64,000 nucleotides of DNA from JAAYCB01 sp012744395 (GCA_028703175.1 JAQVNJ010000001.1:124001-188000); one strand, 5' to 3'. Positions 18,472 to 27,410 are shown, counted from the first letter of the stretch. A program made the numbers and translations. Notes: generated by a model from the sequence alone, not told the origin.

Positions 18472-20244
18472 ATGATCAACCTGACCATCAACAACGTTCC
18501 CGTCGCGGTGCCGGACGGCACGACGATCCTGGCGGCGGCGCGCCAGGCGGGCGTGCGGATTCCGACGCTCTGCTATGTCGAGGGTTTGCAGGCGATCGGG
18601 GCCTGCCGCGTTTGCATCGTTGAGATCGAGGGCGTCCAGGCGCTGGCTGCGTCGTGCTCGATGCCCGCCGCCGAGGGCATGAAGGTCCACACCAACACGC
18701 GGCGTGTCCGCGAAGCGCGGCGGATGGTGGTCGAACTGCTCTTGTCGGAGCACAACGGCGAGTGCCAGACCTGCGACCGGCGGGAAGACTGCGAGCTTCA
18801 GTCGCTGGCGGCCGAGTTGGGCATCCGGATGATCTCCTTCCAGGGGGAGAAGACGCGCGCCGGGCTCGACTCCTCGACTCCGGCGCTGTTGCGCGACCAT
18901 GGCAAGTGCATCAAGTGCCGCCGTTGCGTGAGCGTCTGCAACGAAATCCAGCACGTCGGCGCGCTCTGGCCGCAGAGCCGGGGGTTTGAGACCTCGATCG
19001 GGCCGGCCTTCAATCGCGACCTGAACACGGTCGCCTGCGTCCAGTGCGGCCAGTGCGCGGCGGTCTGCCCGGTCGGCGCGATCACCGAGCGCGACCAGAT
19101 CGACGAGGTCTGGGCGGCGTTGGACGATGCGGACAAGCACGTCGTCGTGCAGACCGCGCCGGCAATCCGCGCGGCGCTGGGGGAGTGCTTCGGATATCCG
19201 CCGGGCACGCTGGTCACGGGCAGGATGACCGCCGCGCTCCGCCGGCTGGGTTTCAACGCCGTTTTCGACACGAACTTCGCCGCCGACCTGACGATCATGG
19301 AAGAGGGGAGCGAGCTGCTGGCGCGGCTCAAGGCGGTGCTTGCCGAGGGGCGCGAAGCCGCCCTGCCCTTGATGACGAGCTGCTCGCCCGGCTGGATCAA
19401 GTTCGCCGAGCATTTCTTTCCCGAAATGCTTCCCCATTTGTCAACCTGCAAGTCGCCGCAGCAGATGTTCGGCGCCGTGGCGAAGACATACTACGCGGAA
19501 AAGCTCAAGCTGCGTCCCGAACAGATCTTCGTCGTCTCGATCATGCCCTGCACGGCGAAGAAATACGAGTGCGGCCGCCCGGAGATGAACGCCAGCGGGA
19601 CCCGCGACGTCGACGTGGTGCTCACCACCCGCGAGCTCGGCAAGATGATCCGCGCCGCGGGGATCGATTTCCCGAGCCTGCCGGAGGAGGAGATGGACGC
19701 GCCGCTGGGGCTGTCGAGCGGCGCGGCCGACATTTTCGCCAATACCGGCGGCGTGATGGAGGCGGCGCTGCGGACCGCCTACGAGTTGGTCACCGGGCGG
19801 GCGCTGCCAACGGCGAACCTGCACATCGCGCCGGTGGCCGGGCTGGAGGGATTGAAAGAGGCGTCGCTGACCGTCGACGGCACGCTGGCCGGCTGGGAGT
19901 TCCTTGAAGGGGTGACGCTCAACGTGGCGGTGGCCCACGGCCTGGGCAACGCCGAGCGGCTGATGCAGCGAATCCTCGCCGGGGAGAAGACGTACCATTT
20001 TATCGAAGTCATGACCTGCCCGGGGGGATGCATCGGGGGCGGCGGTCAGCCGCGCTTCACGACCAACGCGGTCCGCGAGGCGCGGATCGCGGCGATCTAC
20101 CGCGAGGACGAGGGGAAGCAGCTGCGCAAGTCGCACGAGAATCCGGAAATCGCCGCGCTGTACAGAGAATTCCTCGGCAAGCCGCTGGGCGAACGATCCC
20201 ACAGGCTGCTGCACACGAAATACACGCCGCGAGGCGCTGTTTGA
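18472..20244 (+). CDS. hydA: [FeFe] hydrogenase catalytic subunit, NAD(P)-linked group A type
   Basis: 590 residues. Cluster ligands in order: [2Fe-2S] C34, C45, C48, C62; His-ligated [4Fe-4S] H94, C98, C101, C107; two ferredoxin-type [4Fe-4S] clusters C146, C149, C152, C156 and C189, C192, C195, C199. H-cluster motifs: TSCSPGW (302-308), MPCTAKK with C360, and EVMTCPGGCIGGGGQP with C516 and C520. The C-terminal small-subunit-like helix is present. The enzyme interconverts protons and H2 using electrons from HydB and possibly ferredoxin. L1 has Ser at the second Cys position of the usual TSCCPxW. No HydE, HydF or HydG maturase gene is in the window. No Shine-Dalgarno sequence is visible. Confidence 0.95.
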   Translation: MINLTINNVPVAVPDGTTILAAARQAGVRIPTLCYVEGLQAIGACRVCIVEIEGVQALAASCSMPAAEGMKVHTNTRRVREARRMVVELLLSEHNGECQTCDRREDCELQSLAAELGIRMISFQGEKTRAGLDSSTPALLRDHGKCIKCRRCVSVCNEIQHVGALWPQSRGFETSIGPAFNRDLNTVACVQCGQCAAVCPVGAITERDQIDEVWAALDDADKHVVVQTAPAIRAALGECFGYPPGTLVTGRMTAALRRLGFNAVFDTNFAADLTIMEEGSELLARLKAVLAEGREAALPLMTSCSPGWIKFAEHFFPEMLPHLSTCKSPQQMFGAVAKTYYAEKLKLRPEQIFVVSIMPCTAKKYECGRPEMNASGTRDVDVVLTTRELGKMIRAAGIDFPSLPEEEMDAPLGLSSGAADIFANTGGVMEAALRTAYELVTGRALPTANLHIAPVAGLEGLKEASLTVDGTLAGWEFLEGVTLNVAVAHGLGNAERLMQRILAGEKTYHFIEVMTCPGGCIGGGGQPRFTTNAVREARIAAIYREDEGKQLRKSHENPEIAALYREFLGKPLGERSHRLLHTKYTPRGAV

Positions 20245-20296
20245 GGCCCGTTCCACTACAAACTCCTTTGGCAAACCAGAGAAAGCCTTGCCCATC

Positions 20297-22396
20297 ATGC
20301 TCGAAAAACTGCTCAGCCCCGACACGATCGCCGTCATCGGCGCGTCGCGCACGCCGGGCAAAGTCGGACACGAGATCGTGGCCAATCTTGTCAACCAGGG
20401 ATTCGAAGGCTCGATCATTCCGATCAACCCGACGACCGACGAAATCCTCGGCCTGAAGTGCTATCCATCGCTCAAGGAGAGCGGCGCGACGATCGACTTG
20501 AGCGTGATCGCCGTCGCGCAACCGCGCGTCGCCGATGCGATCCGCGACTCGCTCGCGGCCGGCGCCCAGGCGATCTGCGTGATCACCGCCGGCTTCAAGG
20601 AGACGGGCCGCGAAGGCGCGGAACTGGAGAAGCAGATCGCCCAGCAGGTCCGCGACGGCGGCGCGCGGCTGCTCGGGCCGAACTGCCTCGGCTTGCTCAA
20701 CACGCACCGGCGGATGAATGCGTCGTTCGCCAAGGAAATGCCCCCGCCGGGCGGAATCTCCGTAATCTCCCAGTCGGGCGCGCTGTGCACCGCGATCCTC
20801 GACCTGGCGATCGCCCGCAACATGGGCCTCTCCAAGCTGATCAGCATCGGCAACAAGGCCGACCTCGACGAGCGCGACCTCGTCGAGGCGCTTGCCGACG
20901 ATCCGCAGACGCGCGTCATCGTGGCCTACCTGGAGAGCATCGAGTCGGGCAAGGACTTCGTCCGGACCGCCGCGGAGACCGCCCGCACCAAGCCGGTCGT
21001 GGTCTTCAAATCGGGCACGAGTTCCGCGGGCGCCAAGGCGGCCTCGTCGCACACCGGCAGCCTGGCCGGCGCGGACATCGCTTACGGGGCGGCCTTCAAG
21101 CGTTCGGGGATTCTCCGCGCGCCGACGTTCGAATCACTCTTCGACTACGCCACGGCCCTGGCGATGCAGCCGCTGCCGCGGGGCAAGCGGGTGGCGATCA
21201 TCACCAACGCCGGCGGGCCGGGAATCATGGCCGCCGACGCCGTGGAACACTCCGGGCTCGCCGTCGCCGCGCTCGACCAGACGATTGCTGGCGAACTGGC
21301 CAAGATGCTGCCGGCGGCGGCCAGCGTCCACAATCCGATCGACGTACTCGGCGACGCCGACGCCCAGCGCTACGGCGCCGCGGTCGCCGCGGCCCAGCAG
21401 GATCCGGGCGTCGACGCGATCGTCGTGATTCTCACCCCGCAAGCCATGACCCAGTGCGTCGACACGGCCCGTGCAATCTCCGAGAATCGCGGCAGCAAGC
21501 CGGTCCTGGTGTCTTTCATGGGCGGCAAGGTCGTCCTGCCGGGCCGGGAGGAACTGCTCGAATTGGGCATTCCCGAGTATCCTTCGCCGGAGCGCGCCGT
21601 CGCGGCCCTCAAGGCAATGTGCGATTATGCCGAGTGGAAGGAGACGCCGCCGCGAATGGTCGCCCGATTCCCCGTCAACCGCCGCCGGGCCGAACGCGTC
21701 CTGCACCGCTGCCTCCGCACCGGCCAACTCCAGGTCGGCGAAGCGGCCGCGAAGGACGTGATGCGGGCATACAACTTCAACGTGCCGGCCGGCCGGATCG
21801 CGGCGACCGCCGACGACGCCGCCGAACTGGCCGTGAAGATCGGGCTGCCCGTGGCGATGAAGATCCTCTCCCCGGATATCGTTCACAAGTCGGACCTCGG
21901 CGGCGTCAAGTTGAACCTCGCCACGCCCGACGAAGTCCGCGACGCCTTCGACCTGATGATGCTGCGGATCGGCAAGAAGATGCCCGACGCGCGGCTCAGC
22001 GGGGTCTACTTGGAGAAGATGTGTCCCCGCGGGCGCGAAGTCATCCTGGGGATGACGCGCGATCCGCAATTCGGCCCGATGCTGATGTTCGGCCTCGGCG
22101 GGATCTTCGTGGAGATCATGAAGGACGTGACGTTCCACCTGGCCCCGATCACGGCGCAGGAGGCGCTCGAAATGCTCCGCTCGACGAAATCCTACGCGTT
22201 GCTCGAAGGCGCTCGGGGCCGCGGCCGCGTGGATATCGACGCGATCGCCAATTGCCTCCAGCGGCTCAGTCAGCTGGTCACCGATTTCCCCCAAATTACC
22301 GAAATGGACATCAACCCGCTGATCGTCGGTGAGGTCGGAACGGACCCCGTCGTTGCGGATGCCCGAATCACCCTTTCCGATGCGAGGAGCGAGTAA
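20297..22396 (+). CDS. ADP-forming acetate-CoA ligase (fused alpha-beta acetyl-CoA synthetase)
   Basis: 699 residues from the ATG at 20297; a TTG at 20288 is an alternative. The alpha half contains the CoA-binding Rossmann site (IAVIGASRTPGKVG), the succinyl-CoA-synthetase-like domains, and the phosphohistidine in SSHTGSLAG (H252). The beta half (about residue 470 on) is an ATP-grasp domain: PVAMKILSPDIVHKSDLGGV, then MDINPLIV. It converts acetyl-CoA, ADP and phosphate to acetate, CoA and ATP, giving substrate-level ATP in one step. Only 52 bases separate it from hydA, so co-transcription with the hydrogenase is likely. Some homologs prefer other acyl groups. Confidence 0.92.
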   Translation: MLEKLLSPDTIAVIGASRTPGKVGHEIVANLVNQGFEGSIIPINPTTDEILGLKCYPSLKESGATIDLSVIAVAQPRVADAIRDSLAAGAQAICVITAGFKETGREGAELEKQIAQQVRDGGARLLGPNCLGLLNTHRRMNASFAKEMPPPGGISVISQSGALCTAILDLAIARNMGLSKLISIGNKADLDERDLVEALADDPQTRVIVAYLESIESGKDFVRTAAETARTKPVVVFKSGTSSAGAKAASSHTGSLAGADIAYGAAFKRSGILRAPTFESLFDYATALAMQPLPRGKRVAIITNAGGPGIMAADAVEHSGLAVAALDQTIAGELAKMLPAAASVHNPIDVLGDADAQRYGAAVAAAQQDPGVDAIVVILTPQAMTQCVDTARAISENRGSKPVLVSFMGGKVVLPGREELLELGIPEYPSPERAVAALKAMCDYAEWKETPPRMVARFPVNRRRAERVLHRCLRTGQLQVGEAAAKDVMRAYNFNVPAGRIAATADDAAELAVKIGLPVAMKILSPDIVHKSDLGGVKLNLATPDEVRDAFDLMMLRIGKKMPDARLSGVYLEKMCPRGREVILGMTRDPQFGPMLMFGLGGIFVEIMKDVTFHLAPITAQEALEMLRSTKSYALLEGARGRGRVDIDAIANCLQRLSQLVTDFPQITEMDINPLIVGEVGTDPVVADARITLSDARSE

Positions 22397-22397
22397 C

Positions 22398-24272
22398 ATG
22401 GCCGAGTCGACTGTCAAATACGATCTGAACTGGCAGACGGAATACCAGGAAATGGTGATGAGTCCGGAAGAGGCCGTGGCCGAGATCCATCCCGGCAAGC
22501 GCGTGTTCATCGGCACCGGCTGCGCTCAGCCGGTCCAGCTTGTCAAAGCGCTGACAGCCAGGGCGAACAAGCTGCCGGATACGGAAATCGTCCACCTGCT
22601 CACGCACGGGGAAGCGCCCTACGCCGACAAAGCGCTGGCGGCCTCGTTCCGGATCAACAGCTTCTTCATCGCCGAGAATGTCCGCGACATCATCCAGGAG
22701 GGGCTCGGCGATTACACGCCGCTGTTCCTGTCGGACATTCCGCGGCTGTTCTCCACGGGGCAGCTGCCGCTGGACGTGGCCTTGATCCAGGTCACCCCGC
22801 CCGATGAGCGGGGGATGTGTAGCCTGGGCGTTTCGGTCGACGTCGTCAAGAGCGCGGCGGAGAACGCCGTCCTGGTGATCGCCCAGGTCAACCCGCGGAT
22901 GCCCCGCACGATGGGCGACTCCTGCCTCCACGTGCACGACCTGGACATCCTCGTGCCGGTCGACGAGCCGATCCTTGAGTTCCAGGCGCCGGAGCCCGAC
23001 GAGGTCACGCGGCAGATCGGCGAGAACATCGCCGCCCTGATCGACGACGGCTCGACGGTTGAATTTGGCATTGGGCGAATCCCCCAGGCCGTCGCGGAGT
23101 TCCTCAAGCACAAGCGCGACCTGGGCATCCACACCGAAATGTTCAGCGACACGATGGTCGACCTGGTCGAGTCAGGGGCGGTCACCGGGCGCCGCAAGGC
23201 CGTGGACCGCGGCCGGGTCACCGCCAGCTTCTGCATGGGGACCCGCCGGCTCTACGATTACATCGACGGCAACGAGACGTTCACGTTTTTCCCGACCGAG
23301 TACGTCAACGACCCGTTCGTGATCAGCAAGCATCCCAAGATGGTGGCGATCAACGTCGCCCTCGAGGTCGACCTGACCGGGCAGGTCTGCTCCGACTCGC
23401 TGGGGACGCGGTTCTATTCCGGGATCGGCGGCCAGGTGGATTTCAATCGCGGGGCGTCGCGTTCGCAGAACGGCCGGGCGATCATCGCGCTGCCGTCAAC
23501 GACCCACGACGGCAAGTCCCGCATCTCCGCGCAGCTCAGCCCCGGCGCGGGCGTGGTCACCACGCGCGGCGACGTGCATTACGTGGTCACCGAATACGGC
23601 GTCGCCTACCTGCACGGCAAAAGCGTCCAGGAGCGCGCCGTCGCGCTGATCGCGATCTCCCACCCCGACCACCGCGAACACCTCCTCCGCGAGGCGATCG
23701 CCGCCAAGTACGTCCGCCCGGAAATGCAGGAGGTCGGCGGCAAGGTCAGCGTCGGTCCGCCCGAACTGAAGACCAGCCTGCTGCTCAGCGACGGCACGCA
23801 GATCAACTTCCGCCCCGTCCATCCGACGGACATGCCGGGCATGAAGGATCTGCTCTATACACTCTCGCAGGAGACGATCTACTACCGGTTCATGGCGCCG
23901 ATGAAACAGTTCCCGCAGGAGAAGATCCAGAACTTCGTGTACATCGACCACCGCAGCGAGGTGGCGATCGTCGGCACGCTGCCCGAGGCGCACGGCGAAC
24001 AGATCATCGCCGTCGGCCGCTACTTCCTCAACCCCAAGACGAACCGCGCGGAAGTCGCCTTTGTCGTCCGCGACGTTTGGCAAAACCGGGGCATCGGCAC
24101 CTTCCTGCTGAAATACCTCAGCGGAATCGCCAAGCGCCACGGGATCAGCGGTTTCACCGCCGAGGTGCTTCGCGAGAACAAGGCAATGCAGGCGGTCTTC
24201 AACCGCGCCAGTTGCGAGGTCTCCAGCAAGCTCCGCGAGAACGTCTACAGCTACACGCTCAATTTCGCGTGA
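22398..24272 (+). CDS. acetyl-CoA hydrolase/4-hydroxybutyrate-type CoA-transferase fused to GNAT acetyltransferase
   Basis: 624 residues from the ATG at 22398, with GAGGAG upstream; only one base follows the previous stop. Residues about 20-460 are a class I CoA-transferase of the AbfT/acetyl-CoA hydrolase type: GIHTEMFSD holds the likely catalytic Glu (E247) and SGIGGQVDF is conserved. From about 470 a GNAT domain starts (INFRPVHPTDMPGMKDLL), with its acetyl-CoA loop in WQNRGIG. The first half would move CoA between acetate and another acid; the second could acetylate a protein lysine. This arrangement is known in databases, but its role is not settled to my knowledge. It ends just before a large hairpin. 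Confidence 0.9.
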   Translation: MAESTVKYDLNWQTEYQEMVMSPEEAVAEIHPGKRVFIGTGCAQPVQLVKALTARANKLPDTEIVHLLTHGEAPYADKALAASFRINSFFIAENVRDIIQEGLGDYTPLFLSDIPRLFSTGQLPLDVALIQVTPPDERGMCSLGVSVDVVKSAAENAVLVIAQVNPRMPRTMGDSCLHVHDLDILVPVDEPILEFQAPEPDEVTRQIGENIAALIDDGSTVEFGIGRIPQAVAEFLKHKRDLGIHTEMFSDTMVDLVESGAVTGRRKAVDRGRVTASFCMGTRRLYDYIDGNETFTFFPTEYVNDPFVISKHPKMVAINVALEVDLTGQVCSDSLGTRFYSGIGGQVDFNRGASRSQNGRAIIALPSTTHDGKSRISAQLSPGAGVVTTRGDVHYVVTEYGVAYLHGKSVQERAVALIAISHPDHREHLLREAIAAKYVRPEMQEVGGKVSVGPPELKTSLLLSDGTQINFRPVHPTDMPGMKDLLYTLSQETIYYRFMAPMKQFPQEKIQNFVYIDHRSEVAIVGTLPEAHGEQIIAVGRYFLNPKTNRAEVAFVVRDVWQNRGIGTFLLKYLSGIAKRHGISGFTAEVLRENKAMQAVFNRASCEVSSKLRENVYSYTLNFA

Positions 24273-24621
24273 CGGCCGGCGTCGCCCCGCGGGCGACGGT
24301 TGCTGGTTGACCGGTGGGCGCGCGTCTGGGTTCCACCCCGCAGGGGGCAGCCACAAATCAGCCCAGGGCGCCCGCCCTGGGCTGATTTGTGGCTGCCCCC
24401 TGCGGGGCATGCTGATCCCCAGGCAGAGCGCGGCGTCGCCCTGGGGTCGCGGGCTGGTCTCTTGCGGTCCCTGCGGGGCAGAAGGACAACGTGTGCCGGA
24501 AACGCGTTTCGACGCGTTTCGGCTCATTGAGTTTGACGATTCTGCCGATTTTGACAGTAGCGCGTCTCTGACCGTGCCCGCATTCTGCGCCGTCGTTCCC
24601 TCCCCCCGAGGTGGCAAAGCC
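24273..24621. other. intergenic region with hairpin and short direct repeats
   Basis: About 350 bases between the CoA-transferase and the proton-channel trio. It contains the 35-bp inverted repeat (listed separately), a GAAACGCGTTTC palindrome at 24499-24510, and two direct ACGCGTTTCG copies (24502-24511 and 24512-24521). The palindromes could be operator sites for the downstream trio. Confidence 0.55.
24336..24407. repeat. perfect inverted repeat, 35-bp arms and 2-base loop
   Basis: The left arm 24336-24370 begins CCCCGCAGGGGGCAGCC and the right arm 24373-24407 is its exact complement; only CC lies between them. RNA from either strand would fold into a very stable stem. There is no T-run afterwards, so it is not a classical intrinsic terminator. 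It may block exonucleases at the 3' end of the fermentation operon or be a small mobile palindrome. Confidence 0.92.
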
Positions 24622-25797
24622 GTGAATCCCTCGCAACCACGCACATCGGCCGTTTTGCGCTCGCCCGTCTTCTGGGGCGGCCTGGCCTACACGATCTTTC
24701 ACATTCTCTGGTCCCAGGGCGTGATCGAGAGCAGTCTCGTGCTCCGCTACTGTGCCAGCCACCCGGTCGAATATGTCGAGACAGCCCTGTTCCTGGTCGG
24801 AATGGCCGCCCTGGCGATCAAGGCCCTGGACGTCTTCGGTCAGTTTGGCTCCGTGGCGGCGCCGCTGTTGCGGCCACCACGTCCGGGCGGGACGCCGGTC
24901 AGCGAGGCGACAGGCCTGCTGGACGATCTGGAAGACCTGCCCGAAGGGGGCCGGCAACATCTGTTGGTTCGCCGTCTCCGCCTGGCATTGCTCCACGTCG
25001 CGCGTTCGGACTCGGCGGAAAAGCTCGACACGGAGCTGAAATACCTGGCGGACGAGGACGCCGATCGGGCGTACGCCTCCTATGGCCTGGTCCGCTCGGT
25101 GATCTGGGCGATTCCGATTCTGGGCTTTCTCGGCACGGTGATCGGCATCGCCCTGGCGATGGGAAAACTCTCGCCGCAGGAGTTGGAGACGTCGCTCCCC
25201 TCGGTGATGGCCGGGCTGATGGTCGCCTTCGACACCACGGCGGTGGCCCTTGCCTATTCAATGATCCTCTACTTTGCCCAGTTTGCGGTCGGCCGGTGGG
25301 AACAGAGACTTCTGGAGGCGGTCGACGGGCTCGCCTCCGCCGAATTGCTGGGGCGGTTCGAGCGGATTCCCAACACGCCCGACGGCGAGGTGGTGGCGGT
25401 TCGCAAGTCGCTCCAGGCGATCTTGCAGTCGTACGAGGCGACGACCGCGCGCCAGGCCGAGGCCTGGCGCCGGTCGATCGAGGCGGCGGCGGCGAACTGG
25501 CAACAGGCCCAATCGGGGATCGAGCAGAGCGTCGCTTCGGCGGCCGGTTTGCAGGAGAACATGGCGCGGCAGGCGGAGATGCTCCATCGGGCGATCGATG
25601 CGGTGGGCAATGTGGCCCGGCTGGAGACGGAATTGAACCGCAATCTTGCGGCGCTTGCCGGCGCGCGGAACTTTGAACAGACGGTGATGAGTCTGGCCGC
25701 GACGATCCACTTGCTCAACGCGCGGCTCGGCCGGGAGCCGGACGCTGCGCCGCGGGTCTCGCTCGAACCCAAACCACGCAAGGGTCAGGCGGCATGA
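24622..25797 (+). CDS. MotA/TolQ/ExbB-family channel protein
   Basis: 391 residues from the GTG at 24622, preceded by GAGG; upstream frame extensions translate the hairpin and were rejected. Four hydrophobic segments are visible: GGLAYTIFHILW, the VEYVETALFLVGMAAL helix, VIWAIPILGFLGTVIGIALAMG, and SVMAGLMVAFDTTAVALAYSMI. The last two match TM2 and TM3 of the ExbB/TolQ family, including the GFLGTV and AFDTT signatures. The C-terminal 130 residues are predicted coiled coil. Such proteins form a pentameric proton or sodium channel that drives a partner protein. It overlaps the next gene (ATGA). Confidence 0.88.
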   Translation: MNPSQPRTSAVLRSPVFWGGLAYTIFHILWSQGVIESSLVLRYCASHPVEYVETALFLVGMAALAIKALDVFGQFGSVAAPLLRPPRPGGTPVSEATGLLDDLEDLPEGGRQHLLVRRLRLALLHVARSDSAEKLDTELKYLADEDADRAYASYGLVRSVIWAIPILGFLGTVIGIALAMGKLSPQELETSLPSVMAGLMVAFDTTAVALAYSMILYFAQFAVGRWEQRLLEAVDGLASAELLGRFERIPNTPDGEVVAVRKSLQAILQSYEATTARQAEAWRRSIEAAAANWQQAQSGIEQSVASAAGLQENMARQAEMLHRAIDAVGNVARLETELNRNLAALAGARNFEQTVMSLAATIHLLNARLGREPDAAPRVSLEPKPRKGQAA

Positions 25798-27410
25798 GGG
25801 GCGGCGCGGGAAAGCGATCGCGGAGTCGGCGCGACTCGGGCGGCGAAATATCCCTGTTCCCGTTTCTTGCCGTGTTGATCTGCACGATGGGATCGCTGAT
25901 CCTGCTGCTGGTGGTGATCACCCGCCAGGCGCACCTCCAGGCGCAAGAGGAGCGCAGCGGCGTGGCCATCGACGGGCAGCAGGAGGAGCAGGCGCTCCGC
26001 GGCGAGATCCGCATGGCGCGGCTGATGGTCTCGCAGCTTGCCGACGCGCAGGAGAAGACGGCGGCCGACCTGGCCGAATCGCGGGCGCGGCTGGGGCAGA
26101 TCGAGGACCATGCGGCCGCCTTGCGGCGGCGGATCGCCGCAGCGGAGCAGGCCTGGAATGATCTGGACAAGCTTGGCTCGGGCGGCGCGGCCGAGCGGCG
26201 GCAGATCGAGGCGCGGCTGACCCTGCTCAGGGACGAACTCAAACGCCGCGAGGCGGAGCTGGAGGAGGCGAAAAAGACCGCCGAGACGCAGAAGCCGGCC
26301 TACACGATCGTCCCCTATCAAGGGGCGCACGGCACCCGCCGGCGGCCGATCTACCTGGAATGCCAGGCCGACCGGATCATCCTCCAGCCGGAGGGCATCG
26401 TGTTTGGCGAACGCGACTTCGCCGGCCCCTTGGACTCGGGAAACCCGCTGGATGTAGCGCTGCGAGCGGTGCGCGAATACCTGACCGAGCAGCAGGGTCG
26501 GATCGGCAACGGCTCGCCCGAGGAGCCCTATCCACTGCTGCTGGTCCGCCCGTCGGGCATCTCCGCCTACTATGCCGCGCGTGCGGCGATGCAATCCTGG
26601 GGGGCCGAATTCGGCTACGAGTTGATCGGCGAGGACTGGGACTTGGAGTATTTCCCCGCCGACTCGGCCCTCGCGCGCGCGGTGGCCGCGGCGGTCGAGC
26701 CGGCGCGGAGGCGGCAGCGTGCGGCGCTGGCGGCGGCCCCGAGCCATTACGGCGGTGGGGCCGCGAGTCGGCCCGTCTACTCGGTGCAGCCCTACCGTGG
26801 CGGCGTCGTGCGTCGCGACATGGACGGGGGGCACAGCAGCGGGGGGCTGGTTGCCAGCTCGGCCAGCGGGCGCGTCGGCGCAGCGTTCAGGCCGGGCGGA
26901 TCGGACGGAACGGGGACAAGCGCCCAGGCGGAGCAGCGCGGCCCGCCGCCGGGGCGAACCGGCAAGGCGAGCGGCGGGGATGACAAGGGACCGGCAGCCT
27001 CGTCCGGCCAGCACGAAACGTTGGACGGCCGAAAGCCGCAGAGCCTGGCCGCCCTGCGCGGCCGGAATTGGGGACTGCCCGACGCGACCGGCAGCGCGGT
27101 CCCGATCACCCGGCCGATTCGCGTCGAGTGTTTTGCGGATCGGCTGCTGCTGGTTCCGGAGAAAGGCCTGGCCGACCCGCAGGAGCTACCGCTCGGCGAA
27201 GAATTGGCGTCGTCGATTGACGCGTTCGTCTCCGCGATCTGGGACTACATGGACACCTGGGGCAAGGCGGGGCGGGGAATGTACTGGCGACCGATCCTTA
27301 ATGTTTACACCGGCCTGGGTGGCGAGACCCGCGCTGTCGAACTGGAATCGCTGCTCAAGGACAGCGGGTTGGACGTCCACCCGGCGGGGCGGCTGGCGGT
27401 GATGCCATGA
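25794..27410 (+). CDS. TolR/ExbD-like membrane-anchored protein with duplicated periplasmic domain, lacking the membrane Asp
   Basis: 538 residues. One TM near residues 21-44 (FPFLAVLICTMGSLILLLVV), a long coiled coil (about 50-160), a domain at about 165-315 beginning near YTIVPYQGAHG, a Gly/Ser-rich linker (320-420), then a second domain at about 430-538. The two domains share PIYLECQADRIILQPEG and PIRVECFADRLLLVPEKG, an internal duplication. Aligned with the third protein of the trio, FLAVLICTMG matches FLDIVSNIVG, so Ala replaces the Asp that ExbD proteins use in ion coupling. Both ends overlap neighbours by ATGA. Function unknown; likely cell-envelope. Confidence 0.8.
   Translation: MRGGAGKRSRSRRDSGGEISLFPFLAVLICTMGSLILLLVVITRQAHLQAQEERSGVAIDGQQEEQALRGEIRMARLMVSQLADAQEKTAADLAESRARLGQIEDHAAALRRRIAAAEQAWNDLDKLGSGGAAERRQIEARLTLLRDELKRREAELEEAKKTAETQKPAYTIVPYQGAHGTRRRPIYLECQADRIILQPEGIVFGERDFAGPLDSGNPLDVALRAVREYLTEQQGRIGNGSPEEPYPLLLVRPSGISAYYAARAAMQSWGAEFGYELIGEDWDLEYFPADSALARAVAAAVEPARRRQRAALAAAPSHYGGGAASRPVYSVQPYRGGVVRRDMDGGHSSGGLVASSASGRVGAAFRPGGSDGTGTSAQAEQRGPPPGRTGKASGGDDKGPAASSGQHETLDGRKPQSLAALRGRNWGLPDATGSAVPITRPIRVECFADRLLLVPEKGLADPQELPLGEELASSIDAFVSAIWDYMDTWGKAGRGMYWRPILNVYTGLGGETRAVELESLLKDSGLDVHPAGRLAVMP

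Noticed and set aside
14567..20244. Complex I (Nuo) operon
   Set aside because: Despite NuoE/NuoF-like subunits, the third gene carries complete H-cluster motifs and no membrane Nuo subunits are present.
24336..24407. Intrinsic (rho-independent) terminator
   Set aside because: The stem is strong, but no run of T follows on either side, so it was annotated only as an inverted repeat.
24307..24621. N-terminal extension of the channel protein across the hairpin
   Set aside because: It would translate the inverted repeat; the GTG at 24622 has a ribosome site and begins the conserved part.
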